A DNA stretch of 25,880 nucleotides, from positions 1 to 25,880 of the forward strand of contig JAFPXF010000017.1 of the NCBI GenBank assembly GCA_017394765.1, in the 5' to 3' direction. The notes under the pieces are model-generated. The model ran no database searches, had not been told where the DNA came from, and worked only from the letters and a program-made list of their open reading frames with translations. Source of the DNA: Bacteroidales bacterium (lineage in GTDB: Bacteria; Bacteroidota; Bacteroidia; Bacteroidales; WCHB1-69). Positions 7,394 through 16,500 of the stretch are shown piece after piece (position 1 is the first letter of the stretch; each line of letters begins with the position of its first letter). Made by a program: the position numbers and the translations under genes.

Positions 7394-8787
7394 TGGCCGA
7401 TAATTTCCGCCAATTCATCCACGCCCTTGGGCAAATGCGGTCCGAGCACGTGGTGTCCGGTTTCGGTGATGAGCAGGTCGTCCTCAATGCGGATGCCGCC
7501 GAAGTCGCGGTATTTCTCCACCATGTCGTAGTTGATGAAATCAGCGAATTTGTTCTCCTTCTTCCAGATGTCGATGAGATGCGGGATGAAGTAGATGCCG
7601 GGTTCAATGGAGACGACGAAGCCGGGACGCAGCTCGCGGGCCATGCGCAGGGAGGCCCAACCGAAGATGTTGCTGGGACGCACCGTGTCATCGTAGCCCA
7701 CATAGATTTGGCCGAGACCCTCCATGTCATGCACATCGAGGCCGATCTGGTGGCCGAGGCCGTGGACCATGAAGAGGGCGTGTGCGCCGAGTTCAACTGC
7801 CTCCTTGACATCGCCCTTCATGAGGCCGAGGTCCTTGAGGCCCTGTGCGATGACCTCGCAGGAGAGACGGTGCAGCTCCTTGTTGTACATGCCGGGGTGG
7901 GCAGCGTCGATGGCATCGAGGTTGGCTTTGAGCACAATCTCGTAAATTTCCTGCTGCTTGGTGGTGAAACGACCGCCCACGGGCAGCGTGCGGGTGTAGT
8001 CGGAACAGTAGTTCATGAGCCCCTCTGCGCCGGCGTCCATGAGCAGCATGTTGCCCTTCTGGAGGATGCCGTTGTGCAGGTGGTTGTGCAGCGTTTCGCC
8101 ATGCTGCGACAGGATGACGGGGAAGGAGATACCATTGCCGTAGGAGAGCGCAATGCCCTCGGCAAGGCCGGCCAACTCACGCTCGGAGGCCCCTTCCACA
8201 CAACGGCGCATGACGGCGGTGTGCATCTTGACACCCACCTCGCAAGCCTTCTCCATCTCCTCAATCTCACAAGCCTCCTTGGCGGAGCGCAACTCCACAA
8301 TGCCCTTGATCAGCTCTATGGAAGCGGCTTCGCGAATCTGGTTGACGTTGATGCCCGTCATGTTGGAGAGCCAGATCTGGTTGTCGCCGCGATATTGCGG
8401 GGTGAAATGCACCGTGCGGCCCTTTTGCTGGGCATCGTGGATCATCGTTTCCAATGCGGCGATCGGACGAGTCTCGGTCACGCCAACCTTCTCGGCAAGG
8501 GAAGCGATGGTGGGCTGGTCACCCATCCAGATGATGTCGTCAATGGTGAAATCGTTGCCGAAGATGATGGACTGGTGCGCGTCAAAGTCAATGACGGCGG
8601 CCAAATCGGCAGCGGAAAGACCGAAGAAATAAAGAAAATCACTGTCCTGACGAAAGTTATAGGTGTTGTCAGGATAGTTCATCGGGGCTTCGTGGTTGCC
8701 CAAGAAAACGGCGATGCCATGGCCCACCAACTGTGTGAGCCGCTCGCGGCGGTTTTGATAAATGCTTTTTTCGAATAAAGGATTCAT
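7390..8787 (-). CDS. pepP: Xaa-Pro aminopeptidase (M24B, aminopeptidase P)
   Basis: This 465-residue cytoplasmic metallopeptidase removes N-terminal residues that precede proline. The N-terminal half is the aminopeptidase P creatinase-like domain (NTYNFRQDSDFLYFFGL, 41-57). The C-terminal pita-bread fold holds all five metal ligands: Asp251 (LLMDAGAE), Asp263 (CSDYTRTLPVGG), His346 (HGLGHQIGLDVHD), Glu395 (SIEPGIY) and Glu435 (GIRIEDD). Length is normal for the family. It lies 59 bp after queD on the same strand with no clear promoter of its own, so co-transcription is likely. The end of the gene is formed by an intergenic palindrome. Confidence 0.96.
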   Translation of the reverse strand: MNPLFEKSIYQNRRERLTQLVGHGIAVFLGNHEAPMNYPDNTYNFRQDSDFLYFFGLSAADLAAVIDFDAHQSIIFGNDFTIDDIIWMGDQPTIASLAEKVGVTETRPIAALETMIHDAQQKGRTVHFTPQYRGDNQIWLSNMTGINVNQIREAASIELIKGIVELRSAKEACEIEEMEKACEVGVKMHTAVMRRCVEGASERELAGLAEGIALSYGNGISFPVILSQHGETLHNHLHNGILQKGNMLLMDAGAEGLMNYCSDYTRTLPVGGRFTTKQQEIYEIVLKANLDAIDAAHPGMYNKELHRLSCEVIAQGLKDLGLMKGDVKEAVELGAHALFMVHGLGHQIGLDVHDMEGLGQIYVGYDDTVRPSNIFGWASLRMARELRPGFVVSIEPGIYFIPHLIDIWKKENKFADFINYDMVEKYRDFGGIRIEDDLLITETGHHVLGPHLPKGVDELAEIIGQ

Positions 8788-8846
8788 GCTTTTATGTTTA
8801 TAATTGATAATTTTCGTGAATAAAGAAACGGCATATTAACGTGCTG

Positions 8847-9269
8847 TTATTGGTCTTCCCGCCACTCCGCGTACGAAGTCTCCGTTTCGCGCAACCGTAT
8901 TGCGTAAAGGCGAACGTGCTCAGGAAGGCGCGGTTTCAGCAGCGCGGCAAAATGCTCTAACATGTTCTCTGCCGACGGCTGGAAGGGTACAAGGATGACC
9001 TTCTCGTAATGGGTGCGCAAGGCGGCGACCAACTCGGCATCGGTGGCGTTGGAAAGCACGAGGGCGTGGTCCAACTTGTTGACGACAACTTCGTTCACCA
9101 GATCCTTGAGGTGCTTGAAATCCATCACCATGCCGGTGTCGGGCTGTGTCTCACCGACCACCGTGACCTCCATCTTGTAGGAGTGACCGTGGATATTGCG
9201 GCACTTGCCGGGATAGTCCATCAGCGCGTGCGCCATCTCAAAGTCGAAATGTTTCGTAAGTAAAATCAT
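8847..9269 (-). CDS. queD: 6-carboxy-5,6,7,8-tetrahydropterin synthase (QueD/PTPS family)
   Basis: The 140-residue protein has the T-fold signature of the 6-pyruvoyl-tetrahydropterin synthase family. Zinc ligands are His14 (EMAHAL), His27 and His29 (NIHGHSY). The catalytic Cys23 precedes them, the Asp67-His68 pair (KLDHAL) completes the proton relay, and Glu128 in RLRETETSY should anchor the pterin. In bacteria this enzyme turns 7,8-dihydroneopterin triphosphate into 6-carboxytetrahydropterin on the way to queuosine. No other queuosine gene is in the window, so the QueD assignment over other PTPS activities rests on family and length. Confidence 0.93.
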   Translation of the reverse strand: MILLTKHFDFEMAHALMDYPGKCRNIHGHSYKMEVTVVGETQPDTGMVMDFKHLKDLVNEVVVNKLDHALVLSNATDAELVAALRTHYEKVILVPFQPSAENMLEHFAALLKPRLPEHVRLYAIRLRETETSYAEWREDQ

Positions 9270-9289
9270 ATCTCAATTTTTAAGGAGTG

Positions 9290-9297
9290 CAAAAATA
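9290..9297 (-). promoter_or_regulatory. -7 box ahead of queD
   Basis: The minus strand reads TATTTTTG, 20 bp upstream of the queD ATG, in a strongly AT-rich gap (9270-9411) with no gene. It implies that queD, pepP and the two glycosyltransferase genes can be transcribed apart from sufS upstream. The sequence ATTAAGTTATTAAA in this gap recurs in almost the same form in the gldB-ssb gap. Confidence 0.5.
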
Positions 9298-9411
9298 ATA
9301 AAATAGAAAATAGGGAAATTATTAAGGTTGAAAATTATATTATTAAATATTAAGTTATTAAATATAAATACGTTATTGTTTTTATTGGATTTGTATTTCA
9401 ATATTTTGTGG

Positions 9412-10614
9412 TTATGCCAGCATAGTGGCGGCGCGTTTCACTGCCGAGATCAGGGCATCCACCTCTTCGCGGGTGTTGTAGAGGGCGAAGGAGGCTCTGA
9501 CGGTGCCGGGAATGCCAAAGCGGTCCATGATGGGCTGTGTGCAATGGTGGCCTGTACGCACCGCCACGCCCTGATGGTCCAGCAGCACGCCCATGTCGTA
9601 AGGGTGGATGTTGCCCACCAGGAAGGAGACCACGGCGGCCTTGTGCGGAGCTTGTCCGAAAATGCGCATCCCCTCGATTTGCAGAAGCTGTTCCGTGGCA
9701 TAGTGCAACAACGCCTCCTCATGTTGGGCAATATTTTGTATGCCAATGTTTTGCATATACTCGATGGCCGTGCGCAAGCCGATGGCGTCGCCCACCGACG
9801 GTGTGCCCGCCTCGAACTTGAATGGCAATTCATTATAGGTGGTCTTCTCAAAGGTGACCGTGCTGATCATCTCGCCGCCGCCCTGGTAGGGCTTCATTCT
9901 TTGCAGCCACTCCTCCTTGCCGTACATGACACCGATGCCCATGGGACCGTACATTTTGTGCCCCGAAAAGCAGTAGAAGTCGCAGTCGAGGGCCTGCACA
10001 TCCACGGGCGTATGGGCGACCGCCTGTGCGCCGTCGAGCATGACGGGCACGTTGTGCGCGTGGGCGATGCGGATGATGTCGGCCACGGGGTTGCAGGTGC
10101 CGAGCGTGTTGGAGACGTGCGTCACCGCCACAATTTTGGTGCGCGGGGTGATGAGCTGTTCCAGCTGGTCGAGGCAGAGCTTCCCGTTGTCGTCGAAGGG
10201 CAGCACCTTAAGCCGCGCCCCGCGTTCCTCACAGAGAAACTGCCACGGCACGATGTTGGAGTGGTGTTCCATGCCCGACAGGATGATCTCGTCGTCCTGA
10301 CCGACAAAGGTGCGCCCGAAAGAACTGGCCACCAGGTTAATGGACTCGGTGGCACCCCGGGTGAAGATGATTTCATAGTCGTGGGCGGCATGGATAAACT
10401 GCTGCACGCTGCGACGCGCCACCTCGAACTCCTCCGTGGCTTTCTGGCTCAGGGCATGCACGCCCCGGTGGATGTTGCTGTTGATGGTCTCATAATAGCG
10501 CTTCATGGCCTCAATGACCACCTGCGGTTTCTGCGTCGTGGCCGCGTTGTCAAGATAGACCAACGGCTTGTTATATACTTGCTGCTCCAGTATGGGGAAA
10601 TCTGTTCTGTTCAT
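9412..10614 (-). CDS. sufS: Cysteine desulfurase, SufS (group II)
   Basis: The 400-residue PLP enzyme releases sulfur from L-cysteine for Fe-S cluster assembly. PLP contacts are visible: Thr/Glu in RGATESINL (86-94), His117/118 in GMEHHSN, Asp194 and Gln197 in MLDGAQAV, and the Schiff-base Lys220 in CFSGHKMYGP. The catalytic Cys358 sits in RTGHHCTQPIMDRFG, with the short loop typical of SufS rather than IscS/NifS. Length matches the family. It is the last gene of a minus-strand run and lies 43 bp after the membrane protein gene. sufB, sufC and sufD are absent here, so the gene is detached from the usual suf operon or those genes lie elsewhere. Confidence 0.95.
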   Translation of the reverse strand: MNRTDFPILEQQVYNKPLVYLDNAATTQKPQVVIEAMKRYYETINSNIHRGVHALSQKATEEFEVARRSVQQFIHAAHDYEIIFTRGATESINLVASSFGRTFVGQDDEIILSGMEHHSNIVPWQFLCEERGARLKVLPFDDNGKLCLDQLEQLITPRTKIVAVTHVSNTLGTCNPVADIIRIAHAHNVPVMLDGAQAVAHTPVDVQALDCDFYCFSGHKMYGPMGIGVMYGKEEWLQRMKPYQGGGEMISTVTFEKTTYNELPFKFEAGTPSVGDAIGLRTAIEYMQNIGIQNIAQHEEALLHYATEQLLQIEGMRIFGQAPHKAAVVSFLVGNIHPYDMGVLLDHQGVAVRTGHHCTQPIMDRFGIPGTVRASFALYNTREEVDALISAVKRAATMLA

Positions 10615-10657
10615 ATACTATGATTTTGTGTTAGGTGAAAAATTGTTAAAAACAGCC

Positions 10658-11179
10658 TTAGTCGTCATCTTCGTTCTCGTCATACTCCTGTATGTCATCC
10701 TCGTCGGAAGAGACAGGTGCGGGATGTCGCTGCCATATCTGCAAATAATATAGCACAACTATAAGGACAGTCCACAAAATAGTGTTCCAGGTGGAGCGCA
10801 TCAAGCCGCCGACCACAAAATTCTGCACACAAAAGAGGGCAATCTGGCCGATGACATAGAGATGGAACCCGACGGGCTTGAGCTTCCACAGCATAATCAG
10901 GGCACCCGCGAAGATGGCGGCTTCGCACAATATGAGCAAGCCGTATTGCCATCCTTTGATGGAGAGATACAGGTCGAAAACCTGTTGATATTGCTCGTTT
11001 TGGAACATGGACATGCCCTGCATCACTTCCATGGACTGTTGCAGAATTTGTGGGAAAAGCATGTAAACGAGAAAGGTGATGATACTGCTGCCAGCGCTCA
11101 CCATGGTGCAGATGGCGAGAAACCAGAGCAGAAAACTGCGTTTGGGTTGCACAGCAGGGTCGTTGTTATAAGTTTCCAT
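10658..11179 (-). CDS. Four-helix inner-membrane protein with acidic tail, unknown function
   Basis: This 173-residue protein has four predicted transmembrane segments (about 15-42, 78-97, 103-124, 131-148) with a short cytoplasmic-looking N-terminus and an acidic C-terminal tail (SSDEDDIQEYDENEDDD). The helices carry no catalytic motif. A Met-rich loop (MEVMQGMSMFQNEQYQQVFDLY) links the first two. No family is recognised. Its ATG overlaps the last 14 bases of tilS in another frame, so translation is coupled to tilS; a functional link to lysidine synthesis is not implied. Confidence 0.85.
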   Translation of the reverse strand: METYNNDPAVQPKRSFLLWFLAICTMVSAGSSIITFLVYMLFPQILQQSMEVMQGMSMFQNEQYQQVFDLYLSIKGWQYGLLILCEAAIFAGALIMLWKLKPVGFHLYVIGQIALFCVQNFVVGGLMRSTWNTILWTVLIVVLYYLQIWQRHPAPVSSDEDDIQEYDENEDDD

Positions 11180-12476
11180 AATCCGTGATTTTATAGTAAT
11201 ACGTAGTGTTCGAATCTATCTTGAAACGCTCGCTGGAGCGATGACCTACAATCCAGAGGATATCATCGTCATGACAAAGCAAACGTACGCGCCTTTTGGC
11301 AAGGCGGTCAAATTTGTGGTCAGAGAAGTAATCGCTGAGCTTCTGGCGGCCTTTTGCGCCCAAAGGGTGGAATGCATCCCCCTCGCGCCAAAAACGCAAT
11401 ACAAGGGGAAACAGGAGCTTTTCAGCGGGTATTAGCAGCGTATGGTTGTCTCGCGGAAAAGGAGTGTCGGGAGTCCACTGCAGCTTTTCAACCCCAAAGT
11501 GCTGTTTCAGGGCATCCATGTCCCGAATTTGGACCTCTTGGGCAACCTCATCGGCCAACGGCTGGACAAGGTACTCCTCACGATCGACAACAAGCACGTG
11601 GGTGGGAGAGAAAAACTGCCGTCCCGTGGGAACCTCCTTTTCCAAATTCTGCACTACAGAAAAAGAGAAACCGTATTCTGACAAAATCTCGTATAAAAGG
11701 AGACTTTTATCGGGATGATCAGCCAAAAAAGACTTGTTTACGGCAATCGTGTCATTGTGGCAGACAACAGCCTTTTTCTTGATCTGGTCAATTTGTTTTT
11801 GGTAAAAACCAAGCTGTTTTTGAAAAATGACGCGATTGCGACTCATTGTATCGATAAGGGCGGGATTGATTTGCTCCAAAGTTGGGATAACCTCGTGGCG
11901 AATGCGGTTGCGGGGAATGGTCACATCGGCATTGGTGCAATCAATGGCATATTGCAGCTGATGAGCTTGGGCAAAGTCGCGAATCTCGCGGGCGGAGAAC
12001 TCCAACATGGGCCGGAGGAGCTTGCCGTTGCGCTCCGGAATGGAGCTGATCCCCTTGAGTCCCGTGCCCCGACAGAGGTTGAGGAGCATCGTCTCGGCGG
12101 CATCATTGGCATGGTGCGCCGTGACGATAAAGTCAAAGTCGCCGCTGATTTGGTTGAACCAGTCGTAGCGCAGCTTGCGGGCCATCATTTCCACGGAAAG
12201 TCCCGAGTCTTTCTGGAGCTGGAGGGTGTCGAACTCCTTCACAAAGAGAGGCACCTCCCACTGGGCGGCCATGGTGCGCACCAGCTCCATGTCTTGGTCG
12301 GAATCCGCCCCCCGGAGATGGAAGTTGCAATGGGCGATGGCGAATGGCAGCCCCGCCAGACGGAACAGGAAGGCCATCACCGTGGAGTCGGCGCCACCGC
12401 TCACAGCGAGCAGATAGCGGAACCGGCCGGCCGACGGGACCAGCCGCTCCATTGTCTTGCAAAACCGCTCATTCAT
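11166..12476 (-). CDS. tilS: tRNA(Ile)-lysidine synthetase
   Basis: The 436-residue N-type ATP pyrophosphatase attaches lysine to C34 of tRNA-Ile(CAU), changing its decoding from AUG to AUA. It carries the PP-loop SGGADS (26-31), the HCNFHLRGADSD segment (49-60) and HHANDAAET (121-129), all standard for TilS. A C-terminal TilS domain is present (WREGDAFHPLGAKGRQKLSD and the following region, about 350-420), giving the full two-domain form. The ATG overlaps the stop of the preceding lipoprotein gene (ATGA at 12473-12476), and the gene's own end overlaps the downstream membrane protein start, so it is embedded in a tightly packed operon. Confidence 0.97.
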   Translation of the reverse strand: MNERFCKTMERLVPSAGRFRYLLAVSGGADSTVMAFLFRLAGLPFAIAHCNFHLRGADSDQDMELVRTMAAQWEVPLFVKEFDTLQLQKDSGLSVEMMARKLRYDWFNQISGDFDFIVTAHHANDAAETMLLNLCRGTGLKGISSIPERNGKLLRPMLEFSAREIRDFAQAHQLQYAIDCTNADVTIPRNRIRHEVIPTLEQINPALIDTMSRNRVIFQKQLGFYQKQIDQIKKKAVVCHNDTIAVNKSFLADHPDKSLLLYEILSEYGFSFSVVQNLEKEVPTGRQFFSPTHVLVVDREEYLVQPLADEVAQEVQIRDMDALKQHFGVEKLQWTPDTPFPRDNHTLLIPAEKLLFPLVLRFWREGDAFHPLGAKGRQKLSDYFSDHKFDRLAKRRVRLLCHDDDILWIVGHRSSERFKIDSNTTYYYKITDYGNL

Positions 12477-13447
12477 AATGCCGCCTCCGTATCGCGCGCC
12501 ACCTTGAAATAACGCTTGATTTCCATCTGCATGTATTCAAAGCCACCGAAGTTGACGGATTTGGGAGATTCACCTTTCTTCAGCATCACCATGCCGGCAC
12601 TCAAATCGTGTACATACGGGTTGATATCAACCGTAATAACCGGTTCCATCAAGTAGGTCCGAATCTCCACGCGGTCATAATTATTATAAACCTCTTCAAA
12701 AAAGATATTGTTCTCTTCACAAAAAGCCTGCAGACGCGGGATGTACTCGTCCCACATTTCAGGTTTTTCCAAAGAATTATAGAAAAACACCACCGCGCTG
12801 TGTTCAGGAACCGAATCCATGATTTCAGTATATTCAAAACGGCCAGCCTCGTTGATGACAATGCGGTCGGTAAAGCTAAGCGTCCTATGGAATTTCTCCG
12901 GATTGGCAATAAAGTCCTGTTTGGTGGCATTGCTCAGGGAGCGTGTCCATTCATACTCTTTGAAGGTCAGGAAGGCACCGTCGGGCTGGCGGTGTGTAAT
13001 CCACTTTTCCGTCTCCAAGAGATCGTCGTTCTGATTTGTGATCTCCAAGGCCACGGGCAGGACATCGAGGATGCGTTGGGTGCCGTAGCCCGATGTCACG
13101 GCAAGGAACATCCACTCTTTGGACTGCGATTGGATGAGCCACAGTTCACGGCCTTCGGGAAGCCGCTCCACGCAGCGCACGCCCCACTCCGTCGGCAGAT
13201 CCGTCGCCGCCGTGACAGGATGCCCCGCGTATGTGTTGGCCTTTTCCAAAAAGGACTCCACAAACTCCTCGGTCAGAGGATACAGTGTCGTTTGCTCCAA
13301 CACATCCACCGCCAACGTGTCCTGAATGATGGTGATCGGATAATCGTAATTAACCTCCTCCGTAAGATGGGAAGCCTCTTTGTGCCGGCAGCCGCCCGCA
13401 GCAATGCATAGGAGCAGCAGCATGACGGACATACATTTTACTCTCAT
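12473..13447 (-). CDS. Putative lipoprotein, first gene of the tilS operon
   Basis: From the ATG at 13447 the product has 324 residues. A TTG-started extension to 13495 is possible but would cross the promoter box. The N-terminus MRVKCMSVMLLLLCIAAGGC ends in a lipobox-like AGGC with Cys20, so lipidation is likely. The mature part is soluble and mixed alpha/beta, with no transmembrane segment and no recognised catalytic motif. It contains a 'LWLIQSQSKEWMFLAVTSGYG' type beta-rich region in its first half and a DUF-like C-terminal half. The stop overlaps the tilS start by 4 bp. I do not recognise the family. Confidence 0.83.
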   Translation of the reverse strand: MRVKCMSVMLLLLCIAAGGCRHKEASHLTEEVNYDYPITIIQDTLAVDVLEQTTLYPLTEEFVESFLEKANTYAGHPVTAATDLPTEWGVRCVERLPEGRELWLIQSQSKEWMFLAVTSGYGTQRILDVLPVALEITNQNDDLLETEKWITHRQPDGAFLTFKEYEWTRSLSNATKQDFIANPEKFHRTLSFTDRIVINEAGRFEYTEIMDSVPEHSAVVFFYNSLEKPEMWDEYIPRLQAFCEENNIFFEEVYNNYDRVEIRTYLMEPVITVDINPYVHDLSAGMVMLKKGESPKSVNFGGFEYMQMEIKRYFKVARDTEAAL

Positions 13448-13471
13448 AGTGTCAATGGTTTTAATCAGCTG

Positions 13472-13479
13472 CAAAAGTA
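13472..13479 (-). promoter_or_regulatory. -7 box of the lipoprotein-tilS operon
   Basis: The minus strand reads TACTTTTG, fitting TAnnTTTG, 24 bp upstream of the ATG at 13447. It lies only about 14 bp past the U-tract of the giant gene's terminator, so the end of one unit and the promoter of the next are packed together. Confidence 0.6.
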
Positions 13480-13492
13480 CAAAAAAAGTGAA

Positions 13493-13526
13493 CAAAAAAA
13501 GGAGGGCAACATTGGGTTGCCCTCCT
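13493..13526 (-). terminator. Perfect rho-independent terminator of the giant T9SS gene
   Basis: Arms AGGAGGGCAAC (13500-13510) and GTTGCCCTCCT (13516-13526) pair perfectly over 11 bp around a 5-nt loop. In the minus-strand transcript the stem is followed directly by seven Ts. It begins about 26 bp beyond the stop codon at 13552. Confidence 0.93.
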
Positions 13527-13551
13527 GCAAGAAGTGTATGGTTTGCAAGTT

Positions 13552-16500
13552 TTATCTTGTGAGATAGAGCTTGTAGTTGGCAGGACCTCTGTCGGTGGAG
13601 AGTTTCACCATGTAGGTGCCGGTGGCGACATTCATGGAGATGACTTCCGGACTGTTGTTCACACTGCCGCTGTAGAGCAGCTTGCCATAGATGTCGTAAA
13701 CCTGGACGTTGTCGATGCGGACACCGTTTTCGTTCACGATGTAGATGTTGTTATGGGAAGCGTAAACCTTCACAAGGTCTTGAGCGGTGTAGTCGTCAAT
13801 GCCGATGATGATCTCTTCTTCGGTGGTGAAGACGTTGCCGTTGGACCATTCGCTGTAGTTGCCGTTGCCACAGTTGGCACGCACCATCCAGATGTAGGCA
13901 GTGCCCGGCAGGAGGTTGGCGACATTGTAAGAAGTGGCATTGACCGTAGCGGAGGTGAAGGTGGTAGCGGAAACGGGCTTGTACTGCACCTCGAAGGAAG
14001 TGGCGGTCGGGTGATACCAGCTGAAGGTAGCCGCGTTCGTCGTGATGTTGTTGGTGTGCATGTTGGTCGGGATCACACAATCCTGCAGTCTGAAGGTGGC
14101 ATGGATGGTGTGGTTGGCCACCACATTGACGAAGGTGTAGGTGGTAATAGCGCCCATGTTCATGCCATCGACAGTCACGTTATCGACCACATAGCCCGCA
14201 GCCGGGGTGATGGTGTAAGAAGCGTTGTCGCCGAAGTTCACCACAGTAGCACCACTGTTGGAGATAGAGCCGTTGCTTCCAGCCGTGGCCGTGATGGTGT
14301 ATTTCTTGACAACGATGGTGGCAGACAAGGTGGCATTGGCGGTCACAGGAGGCAGCGTGTAAGTGTAAACACCATTGTTGTTGGTAGCCTGTGACAGGAC
14401 ATTGGTGCCGTTCAGAGTGATGGCCGTGACGGAGTCTCCGGTGTTCGGTGTAATCACGAAGGTAGGCGTTGCTTGGTAAAGAACCGTGGTGGTACCCGGC
14501 GTGATGATACCGTTTGCCGGCTGGTTGACCGTCACCGTGTATTCGTTGGCGGCGAAGGCAGCATGGATGGTGTGGTTGGCAGTCACGTTGCTGAAGGTGT
14601 AGCTGGTGACGGCACCCACAGAGGCGCCATCCACGAACACATCGCTCACATGATAACCCGTAGCCGGAGTGATCGTGTAGGTCTGGTTGCCACCGCTGAC
14701 CAAGTTGCTGGTGCCAACAGGAGAAATCGTACCGCCATTGCCGGCGCTGGCCATGATGGTGTACTGGTACTGGGCGAAAACAGCTGTAATCGTATGGTCA
14801 GCACGCAAAGCCGGGAAAGTATAGGTGGTATCGGAACCCACATTGTTACCGTCAACCAACACACTGACAATTCCGTATCCGGCATCCGGGATGATGGAGA
14901 AGGTCGGCATGGCGTTGTATCCGTATGTGGAGGTACCCGGATTGATGGTGCCGTGTTGTGCGGCATTCACCGTAATGGTATATTGATACGGAGCGAAGGT
15001 GGCGGAAATGGAATGGTCAACTGCATTCAGGCCGCTGAACGCGAAGGTGTAGGTGTAGCTGTTCATGGCATCAGCCTGCGTGTAGTTGGTGGTGTTACCG
15101 TCAATCGTCACAGAGGAGATGTAGTATCCCTCGTTGGCAGTCACGGTGTAAACGCCATTCTCATTGTAGAAGTAAGAGGTAGCGCCAATCGGCGTGACCA
15201 AACCATTGCTGCCGCAAGAAGCGTTCACAGTGTAGGTCATCGGGGCGAAAGCCACCTCATACACATAGTTGTCAAGAATGTTGACCAACGTGTCGGTAAA
15301 GGTGCCTTCAGGATCGGCGATCACCATCGGAACATTGTTGCGCAAGACGCTGGCGATACGGTAGCCCGTAATCGGCGTGGCTGCGAAAGCATACATGTTG
15401 TCGGGATTATAGACGAAGGTGGCACCCGGGGTCACGACACCCTGGCCATAACCATACGTGGTAACCGTATAGACGTTCGGGGCGAAGGTCACAACCACAT
15501 GCTGCGGCTCGGTCACATTGTAGAAGTCGAATGCCTCGATGCCGCCGTAGTTCACACCATTGATGGTGATGCTCTCCACATGATAGCCCACTGCAGGTGC
15601 GAAGGTGGCGAAGAAGCCGGAACCGTAGTCGATGTAACGGGAGAAATATGCCGGCGTCGGGGTGTTGGCGTCAACCACATATTGGTTTTCAACAACACCT
15701 TGACCATAAACGGTGTAGAAAACACCCACAGTATCAACCTTGAAGCAAGCCAAGACAGACTTGTTGTGGTAGATATTGTTCATTTGATAGGTATATGTGT
15801 TACCTGTTTGAGTGGTGTTGGCAGTCACATCAACAGCACCTTCCAAGTTGCCGCCGAAATAGTCATAGTTGCTCACATACAAACCAGTCAGATGGTAGTG
15901 CGGGTCGGCGACCACATTGATGGTGGCATCACCGCCATAGACGACCGTTTGAGGACCGGCCGGCACAAAGTGACCGAACGGGGTGGCGGCATAGACATAT
16001 TTGTTCACCGTCATGATAGCAGGAGCAAAAGTGACATCCACGGTAGTGGCTTCAGTCACGTTGGTCAAGGTGTAGTCAAACACATTGGCGTTGGTGAGGT
16101 CACCGCCCATCACTTGGGTGCCGTTCACGGAGATGGAAGCCACATGGTAGCCCGTGTTCGGCAAGATGTGGATGGTAAGGTCGCTGCCGGAAGCCACCGT
16201 CACGTTGCCGTTCGGCGTGGTAGTACCGTTGGCACCTGCATTGATAGTGACATTGACAGCAGGAGCAATGTTGAGGTTGTCGAACGTCATACCGTTGCTG
16301 CCTCTCACAGAAGCGGCTTTGACCACAATGTAATACACACCGCTGACAGCGTTGTTGAAGATATAGTCAACATGATTGTCGATAGCCGTGTGCGTGAAGC
16401 CTTCGTGCTGGGCAATCACAGTCCAGTCGGCGGGAGCGGGAGAGGTGGCCACATAGACGGTCATATTCTCCGGCAGGAGGCCGAGGGCATTGTAGTCGTA

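Noticed and set aside
6247..8778. 843-residue open frame on the plus strand
   Set aside because: It lies antisense to pepP and the glycosyltransferase gene, both of which show clear family motifs. Its His/Val/Asp-rich translation is a composition shadow.
9328..10623. 431-residue open frame on the plus strand
   Set aside because: It is antisense to sufS, whose Lys220 and Cys358 motifs are intact; no support for a second gene.
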